Made by a program: the position numbers and the translations under genes
Notes under the pieces: generated by a model
Seen by the model: only the letters and a program-made list of their open reading frames with translations
Database searches by the model: none
Told to the model about the DNA's origin: nothing
NCBI RefSeq assembly: GCF_006440675.2
Contig: NZ_CP083951.1
Span: 4,249,501-4,313,500, forward strand
DNA length: 64,000 bases
Source of the DNA: Mesorhizobium sp. B2-8-5
GTDB taxonomy: Bacteria; Pseudomonadota; Alphaproteobacteria; Rhizobiales; Rhizobiaceae
Reading direction: 5' to 3'
In this document: in pieces, positions 63,018-64,000 of the stretch
How the letters are laid out: each line of letters starts with the position of its first letter
Numbering within the stretch: position 1 is the first letter of the stretch

Positions 63018-63411
63018 GTTCCACCAAAGCGCGCCGGAAACCGCTTCGTCTGACGGCGGCGCGCTGGGCCTCAGCTTCGATCACCGCGTCGTCACCTCGC
63101 TGCCGGTCTCGCTGGGCCTGCAACTCGGTACCACGATCGGCGTCGGCGACGGCCAGTCGCTGCAGGCCTGGGGCCGCGCGGCCTGGGTGCATGAGTTCGA
63201 GCCAGACCGCTCGGTGAAGCCAAGCTTCCAGGCGGCTCCGGGCACCTCCTTCGTCATCCAGGGCGCCTCGGCCGCCGAGGACACGGTTGTGGTCAATGCC
63301 GGGCTGAAGATGAACTGGAGCTCAAACACCTCGATGTTCGCCGCCTTCGACGGCAAGTTCGGTGACGGCTTGCAGAGCTATGGCGGTGATGTCGGTCTCA
63401 AGGTGAACTAG
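63018..63411 (+). pseudogene. C-terminal remnant of an autotransporter beta-barrel domain
   Basis: The frame opens after a TGA near 63017 with no start codon and reads SSDGGALGLSFDHRVV, then QAWGRAAWVHEF, RSVKPSFQ, APGTSFVIQGAS and GLKMNWSSNTSMFAAFDGKFGD, which are end strands of an autotransporter translocator barrel. It ends GGDVGLKVN, without the usual terminal aromatic residue. The 5' part of the gene is missing, so it is a decay or deletion remnant rather than a working gene. Confidence 0.7.
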
Positions 63412-63741
63412 TAGAGGGACTGGCGACCAACCTCGACCGAGGATCGCGCCCCGATCCTGCGAAGCTCGAACCGCGAAGCAAGGTGGCGGAGGGAGTGGTT
63501 TTTAAACTCTTCGATTCCATAGCTCGCCGAACTTCTGTTGGTTGCGAGAGGGAGGTTGGGCGGAAGAGCAGCAAATATTCAAACAGGCGCTGGCGCGGTC
63601 GATCTGCGACAACTTCACAACGAATTCAACGATCAATGGTGCGCTCGACCTAGGGAATGGCAAGTGGGGTAAAGGTAGGGGTCCATTCTGGCTTGCTGGT
63701 GAGCTTTGCGACGGTCGCAATGGCAGAGGCAAGTGGGCAGA
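63412..63741. other. 330-base stretch without a recognised gene
   Basis: The sequence lies between the autotransporter remnant and the outer-membrane protein gene. Short open frames on both strands show no family pattern and no ribosome-binding sites. A downstream part of the decayed autotransporter region or the 3' flank of the outer-membrane gene is the likely explanation. Confidence 0.6.
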
Positions 63742-64000
63742 TTAAAACTTGTAGCTCACACCAACGCGAACTGCGTGGTCTCGAATTTTCATAGTTTCGA
63801 TCACATCCGGAAAGACTGGGGCCTCATTTCCGCTTGCGGTCCCGAAGTCAGTGTAGCGATACTCTAGTCGCGCGCTCCATTTATCAGCGAACGCGTACTC
63901 CAATCCGGCACCGATGGTCCAACCGGTTTTGGTCTTCGTCCAAGATTGCAAAGTTGCCGGGTCCGGGCCGCCGGCAAAGCGGAAATTGCCAAAGGCAACG
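63742..64000 (-). CDS. Outer-membrane beta-barrel protein, C-terminal part (truncated by window edge)
   Basis: The frame runs from the window edge to a stop at 63742. It reads VAFGNFRFAGGPD, then TKTGWTIGAGLEYAFADKWSARLEYRYTDFG and ends HAVRVGVSYKF; the alternating strand pattern and terminal Phe are those of Omp25/Omp31- or OmpW-like porins of Rhizobiales. The N-terminal half with its signal peptide lies outside the window. An internal TTG is not a real start. Confidence 0.85.
   Translation of the reverse strand, partial: VAFGNFRFAGGPDPATLQSWTKTKTGWTIGAGLEYAFADKWSARLEYRYTDFGTASGNEAPVFPDVIETMKIRDHAVRVGVSYKF

Overview
The window is high-GC alphaproteobacterial chromosome, most likely Rhizobiales and close to Mesorhizobium. 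The grounds are phosphatidylcholine synthase (pcs), an IalB-type secreted protein, HspQ, a BacA-like ABC exporter, many polar-amino-acid and BMP-type ABC genes, and mosaic palindromic intergenic repeats of the kind common in rhizobia. Most of the window reads as ordinary core chromosome with short convergent and divergent gene blocks.

Layout. 0-6.3 kb: a truncated membrane histidine kinase, nuclease, GST, uracil-DNA glycosylase-like protein, an Lrp regulator, DUF3299 protein, acetyltransferase, DNA alkylation repair protein and a beta-hydroxyacid dehydrogenase. 6.3-13.2 kb: a polar amino-acid ABC importer without a local ATPase gene, molybdenum-cofactor genes (mobB, mobA, moaA), an EamA exporter and two small secreted proteins. 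13.3-17.9 kb: a DUF971 protein, an FMN-binding protein, a MarR regulator divergent from an alpha/beta hydrolase across two tandem operators, an IS5-family element inserted at the foot of a palindromic repeat, plsY and a rhodanese. 18-21.8 kb: an L,D-transpeptidase and small envelope proteins.

The most unusual part is 22-35 kb. It holds an atypical class III cyclase with TolB/TPR regions; a 1408-residue P450 - membrane hairpin - DyP-peroxidase fusion with an internal duplication; a Crp-type regulator; a 1225-residue subtilisin/thermolysin-type dual protease; and a ComEC-like metallo-beta-lactamase hydrolase whose gene overlaps the protease gene. A perfect TGTGA-N6-TCACA site lies upstream of both the P450-DyP gene and the dual-protease gene, and both sites are followed by the same 10-mer (CGGACCGATG). 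The parts therefore look like one cyclic-nucleotide-controlled module: the cyclase makes the signal, the Crp protein reads it, and the oxidative and proteolytic proteins are its outputs. That assignment is inference; the domains and the sites are seen directly.

35-49 kb: tRNA-Val(CAC), gph, rpiA, a DUF2059 protein, gor, a serine hydrolase, mgtE with a structured leader, a BclA-like ABC exporter behind a palindromic operator, small secreted proteins, a frameshifted gene remnant, a DsbA-family protein, a YejA-like peptide-binding protein, an IalB-family protein and hspQ. 49-64 kb: an AEC transporter, a UbiH-type hydroxylase, a DUF2182-DUF1326-pcs operon, a quinone oxidoreductase, a complete BMP-type nucleoside ABC importer, rimO, a TerC protein, a DUF930 protein, an autotransporter beta-domain remnant and the C-terminal end of an outer-membrane beta-barrel protein.
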